Under the pieces are notes generated by a model that was not told where the DNA came from, searched no databases, and saw only the letters and a program-made list of their open reading frames with translations. Of a DNA stretch of 64,000 nucleotides, positions 7,898 to 16,083 are shown piece by piece (position 1 is the stretch's first letter; each line of letters opens with the position of its first letter). Origin of the DNA: Aurantiacibacter suaedae (GTDB lineage Bacteria > Pseudomonadota > Alphaproteobacteria > Sphingomonadales > Sphingomonadaceae). The stretch is taken from the NCBI RefSeq assembly GCF_005434915.1, contig NZ_SKCG01000001.1, positions 992,001 to 1,056,000 of the forward strand, read 5' to 3'. The position numbers and the translations under genes are program-made.

Positions 7898-8824
7898 ATG
7901 GCCGATGACACCGCGACTGGCGATACCCTCACCCCCGACAGCGAGCATCGCGGCCTTGTCGCGCTCTTGCCCGCCGCCGCACGCGACTATGCGCTGCTGG
8001 CAAGGTTTGACCGCCCGATCGGCTGGTGGCTGCTCTACTGGCCCTGCGCCTGGGGGTTGCTGCTGACGGGCGCGCCGTGGTCGATGCAATGGCCGCTGTT
8101 GTTGTGGACGCTGCTCGGCGCGATTGCGATGCGCGGGGCAGGCTGTGTTTACAACGACATCGTCGATGCCGAACTTGATCGGCAGGTGGCGCGCACCGCC
8201 AGCCGGCCCGTGGCCTCTGGCCGGGTCAGCAAGGGCGCGGCCTGGATCTGGCTGCTCATTCTGGCTGCGGTCGGGCTGGTGGTGCTGTTGCAACTGCGCT
8301 GGCAGGCGCAGCTCGTGGCGCTCGGCTCGCTGGCGCTGGTGGCGGCCTATCCGTTCATGAAGCGGATCACCGGCTGGCCGCAGGCGTGGCTGGGGCTGGT
8401 GTTCACCTGGGGCGTGCCGACCGGCTGGGTGGCGCTGCGCAGCGACGGGCTTGAGGTTATGGCCGCACTCTATGCCGGGGCGATGCTGTGGTGCATCGGC
8501 TATGACACGATCTATGCCCTGCAGGACCGTGAGGACGATTCGCTGGTTGGCATCCGCAGCTCGGCGCTGACCTTGGGAAGCAAGGTCAAGGCGGGCGTGG
8601 TCGGGTTTTATGCTGTCGCGGTGGCCTTGTGGGCGCTCGCCTTCTGGCTGCTGCGGCCCGATTGGTTGGCCCTGCTCGCGCTGGTGCCGGTGGCCGCGCA
8701 TCTGGGCTGGCAGGCACTTAGTCTCGATCCCAGCGATGCGGCCAATCCGCTGGCGCGCTTTCGTTCGAACCGGTTTGCGGGATTGTTGCTGGCGTTGGCC
8801 TGCTTTGTGGTGGGCAACGCCTGA
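7898..8824 (+). CDS. ubiA: 4-hydroxybenzoate polyprenyltransferase
   Basis: Integral membrane enzyme of ubiquinone biosynthesis that attaches the polyprenyl tail to 4-hydroxybenzoate. The 308-residue protein has about eight to nine transmembrane helices. Both aspartate-rich prenyl-diphosphate motifs are visible: NDIVDAELD with Asp87, Asp90 and Asp94, and YDTIYALQDREDD with Asp203, Asp210 and Asp213/214. The start ATG at 7898 is divergent from rsmE. Protoheme farnesyltransferase is a relative, but a separate ctaB is present at 32.7 kb. Confidence 0.94.
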   Translation: MADDTATGDTLTPDSEHRGLVALLPAAARDYALLARFDRPIGWWLLYWPCAWGLLLTGAPWSMQWPLLLWTLLGAIAMRGAGCVYNDIVDAELDRQVARTASRPVASGRVSKGAAWIWLLILAAVGLVVLLQLRWQAQLVALGSLALVAAYPFMKRITGWPQAWLGLVFTWGVPTGWVALRSDGLEVMAALYAGAMLWCIGYDTIYALQDREDDSLVGIRSSALTLGSKVKAGVVGFYAVAVALWALAFWLLRPDWLALLALVPVAAHLGWQALSLDPSDAANPLARFRSNRFAGLLLALACFVVGNA

Positions 8825-8862
8825 TGCCAGCCCCGGCCCGCCTCCGCTCATCCTGAGCGGAC

Positions 8863-10218
8863 TTATGGGTGGGATCGTTCCACCAACCGCCGACGTGGGT
8901 TCAGCCGCTTAAACAGACGTGTCAGAGGCGCGGTGATCGCGCCGTGTTCACTCATCCACGCGTGGTATTCGCGGTACTTGGCGTCTTCACCCAACAGATG
9001 TGCCTCCTCGGTCTTCGCGCGCCAGTAGTAGATCGCGCTTACCAGCCCCAGGAACACGGTGTTGCGCACCGCATCGGTTAGCGAATTGCTCGTCACCAAA
9101 AAGGGCAGCACCGAAAACCACCAGAACGCATTCTTCGAGAGATAAGCCGGGTGGCGGGTGAAACGGTAAGGCCCATGGGTCAGCACGCCGCGATAGGTGA
9201 GGTTCGAAAAGCGAATGCCGAAAGCGACCGTCGCCCAGGCATAGACCGCCGTCAGAAAGATCAGCCAGCAGGCCCAAGCCCAGAGCAGCGCGTCATTGCC
9301 TTCAAACCAGTGCCCCCAACCCGAGGTGTTATATTCGTACTGGATCGCTCCGCCTGCGCCCATGAAGCCATAGACGAACGGCGGATAGCACAGCAGCGCC
9401 GCCAGCCAGCCTGCGAGAAACGGATTGCCCGATCGGATATGTGCATCGAGCGGCCGCATCGTGAGCAGATAGCCCACGGTGCCGATCTGCACATCGATCA
9501 CGAACAGAAATTCGAACATCAGCAGCCCGAAGCGGACGGGATCGCGAACGGCATCGCCGATATTTGCCTCGACCACGTGGGCGAAGCCGAAAGGCAGAAT
9601 CGAGATCATGAAGGCCGAGAAGAAGCCCTTGATCGCCCAGGCGCGCCAGTGCTTCTTCACCTCGGCCATGTCGTAGGCCTCGCGCCCGATCAGCATCGCG
9701 CCGAAGTGCCAGGCATGGTCGCGCGGTCGGATCATCACCCGGTCGAGCATCACTACATAGGGCACCGAAAGGATGAACATGGGGATTATGAAAGCGCCGA
9801 TCACTTCCATCGCGAAGATATACTGGCCCTCCCAGTACCAGCGGCCGAGGTAGTAGACGAAACCAATCACCGCCCAGGTGGCCCACAGGCCCGCCAGCTT
9901 GGTTATCGAAGTATCGATGGTCTCTTCTAGGGGGCGCTTGTTGGCCCAGTCGATACCGGTGGACGGACGGCGGTGGACCTTCTCGACCACGAGCGACCAA
10001 GTGGCCATGGCAAGCCCCGTCAGCATCATCGTCAACAGTGCCGCACTAGGGCCGGAGAGCGGGCCACGGTCAGCGCCGATGCCCACAATTGGCCCGATGG
10101 TGGGCCATGCCCGCGCGATCAGAATACACGCAACCAGAGTGGCAAGGCCGACCAGCCCAACGCCAGTCGAAACGTCACTGGCAGGCCGATGGTTGGGCGA
10201 TGTGGCGGCGGTGCTCAT
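8863..10218 (-). CDS. Large membrane protein with C-terminal ICMT/PEMT-like methyltransferase domain
   Basis: A 451-residue polytopic protein with roughly nine to ten hydrophobic helices. The C-terminal ~120 residues resemble isoprenylcysteine carboxyl methyltransferase and phospholipid methyltransferases: GPYRFTRHPAYLSKNAFWW, with the RHPxY signature, and later the EEAHLLGEDAKYREYHAWM tail. The preceding ~300 residues match nothing I can name and more than double the usual ICMT length. The substrate is unknown; a lipid or a membrane-associated small molecule is plausible. It follows bamB on the same strand, 63 bases downstream of its end. Confidence 0.75.
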   Translation of the reverse strand: MSTAATSPNHRPASDVSTGVGLVGLATLVACILIARAWPTIGPIVGIGADRGPLSGPSAALLTMMLTGLAMATWSLVVEKVHRRPSTGIDWANKRPLEETIDTSITKLAGLWATWAVIGFVYYLGRWYWEGQYIFAMEVIGAFIIPMFILSVPYVVMLDRVMIRPRDHAWHFGAMLIGREAYDMAEVKKHWRAWAIKGFFSAFMISILPFGFAHVVEANIGDAVRDPVRFGLLMFEFLFVIDVQIGTVGYLLTMRPLDAHIRSGNPFLAGWLAALLCYPPFVYGFMGAGGAIQYEYNTSGWGHWFEGNDALLWAWACWLIFLTAVYAWATVAFGIRFSNLTYRGVLTHGPYRFTRHPAYLSKNAFWWFSVLPFLVTSNSLTDAVRNTVFLGLVSAIYYWRAKTEEAHLLGEDAKYREYHAWMSEHGAITAPLTRLFKRLNPRRRLVERSHP

Positions 10219-10278
10219 GCCGCCGCCTTAAGCACAGGAGGGTTAACGGCGCGATAAATGCGCCGCCCCCGCTGCAAG

Positions 10279-10301
10279 GGATCACCGGAAAGCGGTGATC
10301 C
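10279..10301 (-). terminator. Stem-loop at the bamB stop codon
   Basis: GGATCACCG (10279-10287) and CGGTGATCC (10293-10301) form a perfect 9-bp stem with a 5-base loop, and the hairpin contains the last codons and stop of bamB. There is no T-run after it on the minus strand, so it is not a classical intrinsic terminator. It may be an RNA-stabilising 3' end or a coincidence of coding sequence. Confidence 0.4.
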
Positions 10302-11610
10302 GGCCACTGTCGTCAAGGATATAGAGCGTCTGGTTTGCCACCACCGGCGGCAGAGAGACGCCTTCCTTCAGCTCGGTATACAAGGTGTCTTCGCCGCTCA
10401 TCACGTCAACCGTGCGCACTTCACCCTGCGAGCTGGCGATCCACAGCTTGTTGTTGGCCAGCACAGGGCCGGTCCAGAAGATCGGACCTTCGCGGTCCTT
10501 CGGCTTGCGCCAACGGTCGAGCTGCTTGACCCAGCGAATGCGCCCGGTGTTGCGCTGGATCGCGAGAATGCGCGAATCGTCTGTGAGGGTGAAGACCCAT
10601 TCGCCGACCACGCTGGGAGTGGAAATGCCCGCCAGCGTGAGTTCCCAGATGCGTTGGCCGGTGGTCAGCTCGTAGGCAGCCATACGGCCGCCCTGCCCGA
10701 GCGCATAGACCCGGCCGCCGTCGATAATGGGATCGGCATCGACGTCGGTCAGCGTACCGACCTGCGTCGAGATCGAGGTGCGCGCCAAAGCGTCAGACCA
10801 CAGGTTGCGGCCATTCTCATAACGATAGGCGATTAGTTCGCCCGACGAATAGCCGGCCACGACCGTGCCCTGCCCGGCTGCCGGAGCCGCCACACCGAAC
10901 ACGCCTGCCTGCCCGGTCGCCGCCGAATCCTGCCATTCCACCGCACCATCGGCACTTGCGAGGGCGAATATCTGGTTGTCCTGCGTCATCACGAACACGG
11001 AATTGAACGCCACGGTCGGCGCGCCGCGCAGCGGGCCGGAGGGCTTTACGCGCCAGATTTCAGTGCCGTCAGCCGCGTTAAGCGCGACGACATCGCCCAC
11101 CCCGTTGGTGGCGTAGATCCGGCCATTGTCGTAAGCCGCGCCGCCACCGAAGGTTGCATCCTGGAGGTCTCCCGAGACCACGATCGGATGCTCCCAACGC
11201 TTCGCGCCGGTCTGCGCATCGAAGGCATGGACCACCGCTGAAGTATCGACGACGAACACCATGCCATCGGCCACAACCGGAGCAGCCGCAAGGCGGCGGG
11301 TCTTGGTGGTTCCGGCGATACTGGCGGTCCAGGCGCGGGTGGGATTGGCCGCCAATGCCACGTGACCGGGCACCTTGGCGGCATTGCCACCGGCCTGCGG
11401 CCAGCTGTTATTTACACTCACGGGCGGCACGATCACCGCTGTGCTTGCCAGGGCCGGATCAGCCTCGATCGTGGTGGCAATGCGCGAAAGGATCGGGGTG
11501 CGCTCGCCATGAGTGGGCGTGCGCGGATCTTCCTTGCCGCTGAACATCCCGCAACCGGCCAGCGCCAGTGCCAGCACGGGGGCGACCATCAGTCCGACTT
11601 TACGGGTCAT
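10282..11610 (-). CDS. bamB: Outer membrane assembly lipoprotein BamB (YfgL-like)
   Basis: BamB is the beta-propeller lipoprotein of the BAM complex, which inserts beta-barrel proteins into the outer membrane. The 442-residue protein has a signal peptide with lipobox LALAGC (lipidated Cys near residue 20). It then has repeated PQQ-type blades such as AQTGAKRWEHPI, AADGTEIWRVKPSG, ASADGAVEWQDSAA, LTTGQRIWELTLA and RNTGRIRWVKQL. Its start overlaps the end of the YfgM-like gene by four bases, indicating translational coupling. The usual downstream neighbour der is not present here. Confidence 0.93.
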   Translation of the reverse strand: MTRKVGLMVAPVLALALAGCGMFSGKEDPRTPTHGERTPILSRIATTIEADPALASTAVIVPPVSVNNSWPQAGGNAAKVPGHVALAANPTRAWTASIAGTTKTRRLAAAPVVADGMVFVVDTSAVVHAFDAQTGAKRWEHPIVVSGDLQDATFGGGAAYDNGRIYATNGVGDVVALNAADGTEIWRVKPSGPLRGAPTVAFNSVFVMTQDNQIFALASADGAVEWQDSAATGQAGVFGVAAPAAGQGTVVAGYSSGELIAYRYENGRNLWSDALARTSISTQVGTLTDVDADPIIDGGRVYALGQGGRMAAYELTTGQRIWELTLAGISTPSVVGEWVFTLTDDSRILAIQRNTGRIRWVKQLDRWRKPKDREGPIFWTGPVLANNKLWIASSQGEVRTVDVMSGEDTLYTELKEGVSLPPVVANQTLYILDDSGRITAFR

Positions 11611-12383
11611 TGGGCACCTCCAGCCTGCGGAGCTTCTGCCGCGCCGAGTTCTTCCAGCATCGCATCGACATCGTCGATGGCGTCGTTACCAAGCAGGCCA
11701 GCAAGCTGCCGCGTGCGCGAACGCAGGCTTTCCGGCACGTCCTCATCCTTGGCGATGGCAACAAGCAGCGGCCCCGCCTGATCGGGCTTGTCCTGAGCGA
11801 GATAGGCAAAGGCCACCAGTTCACCGGCGCTGCCGAACCACGGGCTTTCCGCCGTGGCGAGCGGGCCGAGCTGATCGATCACTGCCTGCGGCTCCATATT
11901 GTCGAAGTTGGCGGCGACCATGCGAACCTTGGCAAGGTCGCGAATTTCTTGCGGCAGAGCGGCATCATTGGCAACCTGACCGTAGAGCCCGACGGCTTCC
12001 TCGGTCTTGTCCTGACCCAGCGCGATCCCGGCCTGCACGAGCCGCGCCATGCCGGCCGCGCCCTCGCTGTCACCAGCCGCAATCGCGGCCAGTTCCTCGT
12101 TCGCGACATCCGCATTGCCGGCTTCCAGCTCGTCCAGCGCAGCGATCAGCTGTTCGGAGCTTTCCTCCAGCGCGCTTTCCTGCTGGCTCGACCAGATCAG
12201 CCAGCCGCCAAAGGCCGCGAGTGCCAGAGCCACGGCGATGCCGATCGGCAGGCCGAACTTCTTGGCGAAATCAGCTACTTCGTCCTGGCGGACAGCCTCG
12301 TCCACCTCGCGCATGAAGACATCGTCGCTCGCGCTCTTGCGGTTGCTGGGCGAACTGGGGGTATCGGTCGGAGTGCTGGCCAC
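11607..12383 (-). CDS. YfgM/tetratricopeptide-like membrane-anchored protein
   Basis: A 258-residue protein with an N-terminal cytoplasmic segment ending in FLREVDEAVRQDEVADFAKKFG-like sequence. One transmembrane helix (IGIAVALALAAFGGWLIW) follows, then an Ala/Glu-rich helical domain of TPR type that would lie in the periplasm. This is the layout of E. coli YfgM, a SecYEG-associated periplasmic chaperone encoded next to bamB. Here it also directly precedes bamB with a 4-base overlap, supporting a joint role in envelope protein biogenesis. Confidence 0.85.
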   Translation of the reverse strand: MASTPTDTPSSPSNRKSASDDVFMREVDEAVRQDEVADFAKKFGLPIGIAVALALAAFGGWLIWSSQQESALEESSEQLIAALDELEAGNADVANEELAAIAAGDSEGAAGMARLVQAGIALGQDKTEEAVGLYGQVANDAALPQEIRDLAKVRMVAANFDNMEPQAVIDQLGPLATAESPWFGSAGELVAFAYLAQDKPDQAGPLLVAIAKDEDVPESLRSRTRQLAGLLGNDAIDDVDAMLEELGAAEAPQAGGAQ

Positions 12384-12510
12384 GGGTCTTTCGATCTGTC
12401 CTGCTTCAAGCGGATAAGCCGCGCTCTTTAGGGGGGCGGCCGGGAACTGGCAATAACTGTGTCGGCGCTGTGCCCAGCTGGCCCGTTGCGAGTGAACCGC
12501 CGATTAAGAC

Positions 12511-13668
12511 TTACTGTTCGCCGGCGTCCGCGCGGGAAAAGGCATTGCGGTCCATCAGACCCCAATAGAGCGCACGATACCTCTCGACCATGCGCAGCTC
12601 GTCGAACTCGGCGCGTGCCTTGTCGCGGTTGGCCTGCCCGATCCGCTTGCGCGCAGCAGGGTCACGGGCGAGGCTGTCGAGCGCTTTGGTCAGCGCCTCT
12701 TGGTCGCCCACATCGACCAATAGCGGGCCGTTGTCCGAAGCAACCATCGAGCCGATATCGCCCACGCGCGGCGCGACGGCAGGCAGGCCTGCCGCCATCG
12801 CCTCGATCAGCGAAATCGGCTGCTGCTCAGACTGCGAGGACAGGGCGAAGATATCGAACAGGCCGACCAGCTTCTGCGGCTCGGCGACGAAGCCGGGCAG
12901 ATGCACACGGTCCTCCACGCCCAGACTTTCGGCGAGCCCCAGCAGGCTTTCTCGCTCCGGCCCGTCTCCCGCAATCACCAGCTGCCATTCTGGCGGGACA
13001 TAGGTCATGGCGCGGATCAGCATGTCGAGCTGCTTGACCTTGCGCAGGCCCGCCAGCGTGCCGATCCAGAATTCGTCCTTGTGCTTGACCAGCCGGGGCA
13101 GAATGTCGCGCTTGGGCGGCGCGGCAAAGGCGCGGGTGTCGATACCGTTAGCGATTCGCTGGACGCGGCTGCGCGGCTGCTGCCACACGTCGAGCGCAAT
13201 GGCCTCAAGTGTATGCGAGGGCACGACCAGCGCGGCGCTGCGCCCTAACGCGATGCGGCGATAGAAGTTGCGCCGCCACTTGAGACCGCCGGCTTCGTCT
13301 TCGTTGAAGCCGTCCTCGTGGTGGACCAGCGGGGGCAGCTTGAACATGTCGGCAAACAGCGTGTGCGCCATCGCCGCGTCGATTGCGCCCCAGTTATAGG
13401 TGCAGATGAGGTCGTAGCCGGCCATCGCCTCGGCGATTTTCTTGAACCGGCCCGGCGTCGTCTTGCCGGTGAGCGAGGGGAACTTCGGCCAGCTCACCTT
13501 CGCCGTTTTGCCCAGTAGAGAGGCCGCGCCGCGCCGCTCCGGGTCGCCCGATACGATGGCGTGTTCGGCCGCCTTGCCCCAGTGGTTGATGAGGCGCACG
13601 CAGCGCACCTCCTTGCCGCCGGCATCGAAGGTCGAATGCAGGTGCAATATGCGCGGGGCCTTGCTCAT
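12511..13668 (-). CDS. Glycosyltransferase family 4 protein
   Basis: A 385-residue GT-B glycosyltransferase. The N-terminal domain opens with RILHLHSTFDAGGKEVRCVRLI, which contains the donor-side Gly loop of GT4 enzymes. The C-terminal domain has WIGTLAGLRKVKQLDMLIRAM, LVIAGDGPERESL and the EX7E-type motif SSQSEQQPISLIEAMAAGLPAVA. The acceptor is unknown; envelope glycan or glycolipid synthesis is usual. Its start overlaps the stop of the upstream alpha/beta hydrolase gene by four bases, so the two are one transcription unit. Confidence 0.9.
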   Translation of the reverse strand: MSKAPRILHLHSTFDAGGKEVRCVRLINHWGKAAEHAIVSGDPERRGAASLLGKTAKVSWPKFPSLTGKTTPGRFKKIAEAMAGYDLICTYNWGAIDAAMAHTLFADMFKLPPLVHHEDGFNEDEAGGLKWRRNFYRRIALGRSAALVVPSHTLEAIALDVWQQPRSRVQRIANGIDTRAFAAPPKRDILPRLVKHKDEFWIGTLAGLRKVKQLDMLIRAMTYVPPEWQLVIAGDGPERESLLGLAESLGVEDRVHLPGFVAEPQKLVGLFDIFALSSQSEQQPISLIEAMAAGLPAVAPRVGDIGSMVASDNGPLLVDVGDQEALTKALDSLARDPAARKRIGQANRDKARAEFDELRMVERYRALYWGLMDRNAFSRADAGEQ

Positions 13669-14534
13669 TTGGCCAGCACCCGATCAAGCAGCCGCGCGAT
13701 GGCGGCCTGTGCCTCGGGCTCGGCCAGTGTCGGAGCATGGCCTACGCGCGGCACGGTCACGCAATCAAACCCGGGCAGCCGCTCGCCCATGGCGGTAAAT
13801 GTGGCTGGCGAGAGCAGGTCGGACAGCTCGCCGCGCAGCACCAGCCCCGGCTTTCCGCGCAACGCCTCGAAAGCGGGCCACAGGTCCAGTTCATCGAGAG
13901 CGGCAGGATCGGAGAAGGGCTCGGCGATCTTCATATCGTAATCGTAGGCGATCCGGCCGTTGTTGCCCACGCACATCAGCCGCTTGGCAAGCGTCAGCCA
14001 GTCCTCGATCGCATAGTCGGGATAGACATAGAGCGAGGCCTCACGCAGCGAGCGGGCAGCGTGCATCCAGGTCGGAAAACTGCGCCCCTGCCCCACATAG
14101 TCGCGGATGCGCGCCATCCCGTCCGCCTCGATCACCGGCCCGATATCGTTGAGCACCACACCAGCCAACAGATCGGGCCGTTGCAGCGCGATCAGTGTGG
14201 TGACAATTCCGCCCAGCGAGGTGCCGATGGCGACGACCTTCTCAAGCTTCAGCTCGTCGACCAGCGCCAGCACGTCGGCAACATATGTGAGCGGTACGTA
14301 GCTGTCCGACTCCTTGGCATAGTCGCTCTCGCCCCGCCCGCGGAAGTCTACCGCGAGCACGCGCCAGTCACCGGCGAAGATCTTGGCCACCGGCTCGAAA
14401 TCGCGGGCGTTGCGGGTAAGGCCGGGCAGGCACAGTATCGCGGGTCGATCCGCCCTCCCGGTATAGTCGCGCGCATGCAGCTTCAGCCCCTCGCTGCTTT
14501 CCCAAGAGAGATCCGCATATTCGCTGGTCGTCAT
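13665..14534 (-). CDS. Alpha/beta hydrolase
   Basis: A 289-residue serine hydrolase of the alpha/beta fold. It has the oxyanion region LCLPGLTRNARDFEP, the strand DFRGRGESDYA, the nucleophile elbow GTSLGG, and a C-terminal catalytic His in RVGHAPTLAEP. The substrate is not identifiable. The start at 14534 (Met-Thr-Thr-Ser-Glu) is chosen because the family homology begins there; the frame stays open upstream but only with low-complexity sequence opposite selO. It is divergent from selO with 54 bp between them, and translationally coupled to the glycosyltransferase. Confidence 0.88.
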   Translation of the reverse strand: MTTSEYADLSWESSEGLKLHARDYTGRADRPAILCLPGLTRNARDFEPVAKIFAGDWRVLAVDFRGRGESDYAKESDSYVPLTYVADVLALVDELKLEKVVAIGTSLGGIVTTLIALQRPDLLAGVVLNDIGPVIEADGMARIRDYVGQGRSFPTWMHAARSLREASLYVYPDYAIEDWLTLAKRLMCVGNNGRIAYDYDMKIAEPFSDPAALDELDLWPAFEALRGKPGLVLRGELSDLLSPATFTAMGERLPGFDCVTVPRVGHAPTLAEPEAQAAIARLLDRVLAK

Positions 14535-14588
14535 GGTGCGCGCTGCCACCCTTTGTCTTGCGTGGGCCGGTTGCACCACGGCGCTGCG

Positions 14589-16019
14589 ATGGCCACTTAT
14601 GCGCATATGCGTCAAGCCCCTGCAGCAGCCCCCTATCGCCCCGACCCGCAAATCTCGCAGGTTGCCGATTTCCTCGCCGACCCGGTGGAGGCGGCAGACT
14701 TCCCCGCAACAACGCTGCGCTTCCGCAATCACCGGCACGATGGCACGGTTGGCCTCGACACGCTCTCAGACGAGCAGTGGATCACCCATTTCGGCCGCTT
14801 CGAACCTCTGCCCGACAACCTCCCCCAACCATTAGCTCTGCGCTATCACGGCCACCAATTCCGCACCTACAACCCGGAGATCGGCGACGGGCGCGGATTC
14901 TTGTTCGCCCAACTTCGCGACGGCGCTGATCGCTTGCTCGACCTCGGCACCAAGGGCAGCGGGCAAACCCCGTGGAGCCGCTCTGGCGACGGACGCCTGA
15001 CGCTGAAAGGCGCGGTGCGCGAGATTCTCGCCACCGAGATGCTCGAGGCACTGGGCGTCAATACCAGCAAGACTTTCTCGGTGGTCGAAACCGGCGAGAA
15101 GCTGTGGCGCAACGACGAGCCCAGCCCGACTCGCTCGGCGGTGATGGTGCGTCTGTCGCACTCGCATATCCGCATCGGCAGCTTTCAGCGGCTGCTGGTG
15201 CTTGAGGAGCATGAGCATCTGGCAAACCTGGTCGACTATTGTCTCGCGCAATTTCCCGGCCCCCTCCCCCCGCAAGACGCCCCCGACCGCGATAATCCGG
15301 CGGTGATACTCGCCCACCAGGCCGCCGAGCGGCTCGCCGACCTTGCCGCCAGCTACATGGTGGCGGGCTTCGTTCACGGCGTGCTCAACACCGACAATAT
15401 GAATCTCACCGGCGAGAGCTTCGATTACGGTCCCTGGCGCTTCCTGCCGAAGTGGGAGCCGCAGTTCACCGCCGCCTATTTCGACCATCAGGGGCTTTAT
15501 GCCTTCGGTCGCCAGCCCGAGGCGATCCGCTGGAACCTCGCCCAACTCGCCATCGCGTTGCGCCCGCTGGCCGATAGTGACGCGCTGCTGGCAGCGCTCA
15601 ACCGTTTCGGCCCGCTGTACGAGGCGGCGATGATGCATCGCTTCTGCTGGCGGCTTGGCGTTGCAAGCGGCGGTGAAGAGGCCGATCGCGCCTTGGTGGG
15701 CGCTGCGGAAGTGACAATGCGCGAGGGGCAGATCGGGCCGGACACGTTCTTCCACCGCCATCGCGGCGGGCGCAACGCCGAGGGCTCTCTGGCCGAGGCG
15801 CTGGCCGAACGCCCGCCCCTTTCCGGCAGATCGGATTACTGGGACAGCGCCGAGCCCGAATCGATGCTGATCGAAGAGGTCGAGGGGATCTGGGATGCCA
15901 TCGCGCAGAACGATGACTGGCAGCCGCTTGCCGACAAGATCGCGCGAGTGCGCGCTCTCGGCGATGCACTTGGGGATGCGCCTACTCCAGCAGGTCATTT
16001 GCCGCCTGAGGCCGAGTGA
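14589..16019 (+). CDS. selO: Protein adenylyltransferase SelO (YdiU/UPF0061)
   Basis: SelO is a pseudokinase-fold enzyme that transfers AMP to hydroxyl side chains of proteins and is linked to redox stress. The 476-residue protein shows the family blocks ALRYHGHQFRTYNPEIGDGRG, DLGTKGSGQTPWSRSGDGR and the metal-binding HGVLNTDNMNLTGESFDYGPW. It ends without the selenocysteine found in animal homologues. The ATG at 14589 gives the standard N-terminus; the frame is open much further upstream, but that part lies opposite the hydrolase gene. No strong ribosome site is visible. Confidence 0.9.
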   Translation: MATYAHMRQAPAAAPYRPDPQISQVADFLADPVEAADFPATTLRFRNHRHDGTVGLDTLSDEQWITHFGRFEPLPDNLPQPLALRYHGHQFRTYNPEIGDGRGFLFAQLRDGADRLLDLGTKGSGQTPWSRSGDGRLTLKGAVREILATEMLEALGVNTSKTFSVVETGEKLWRNDEPSPTRSAVMVRLSHSHIRIGSFQRLLVLEEHEHLANLVDYCLAQFPGPLPPQDAPDRDNPAVILAHQAAERLADLAASYMVAGFVHGVLNTDNMNLTGESFDYGPWRFLPKWEPQFTAAYFDHQGLYAFGRQPEAIRWNLAQLAIALRPLADSDALLAALNRFGPLYEAAMMHRFCWRLGVASGGEEADRALVGAAEVTMREGQIGPDTFFHRHRGGRNAEGSLAEALAERPPLSGRSDYWDSAEPESMLIEEVEGIWDAIAQNDDWQPLADKIARVRALGDALGDAPTPAGHLPPEAE

Positions 16020-16083
16020 CTTTGCGTGTTGGCGAATGTGGCCTTAAGGAACAAATGAAACCAAGTCCGAAGGAAATCCAACC

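Noticed and set aside
7871-8851. Long minus-strand frame opposite ubiA
   Set aside because: Low-complexity Gln/Arg/Pro sequence with no domain, fully antisense to a clear membrane enzyme gene.
10279-10301. Classical rho-independent terminator for bamB
   Set aside because: The stem is perfect but overlaps the last codons and is not followed by a T-run, so it is kept only as a low-confidence stem-loop.
13737-14588. In-frame upstream extension of selO
   Set aside because: It runs opposite the alpha/beta hydrolase gene, has no family similarity, and the SelO family starts at 14589.
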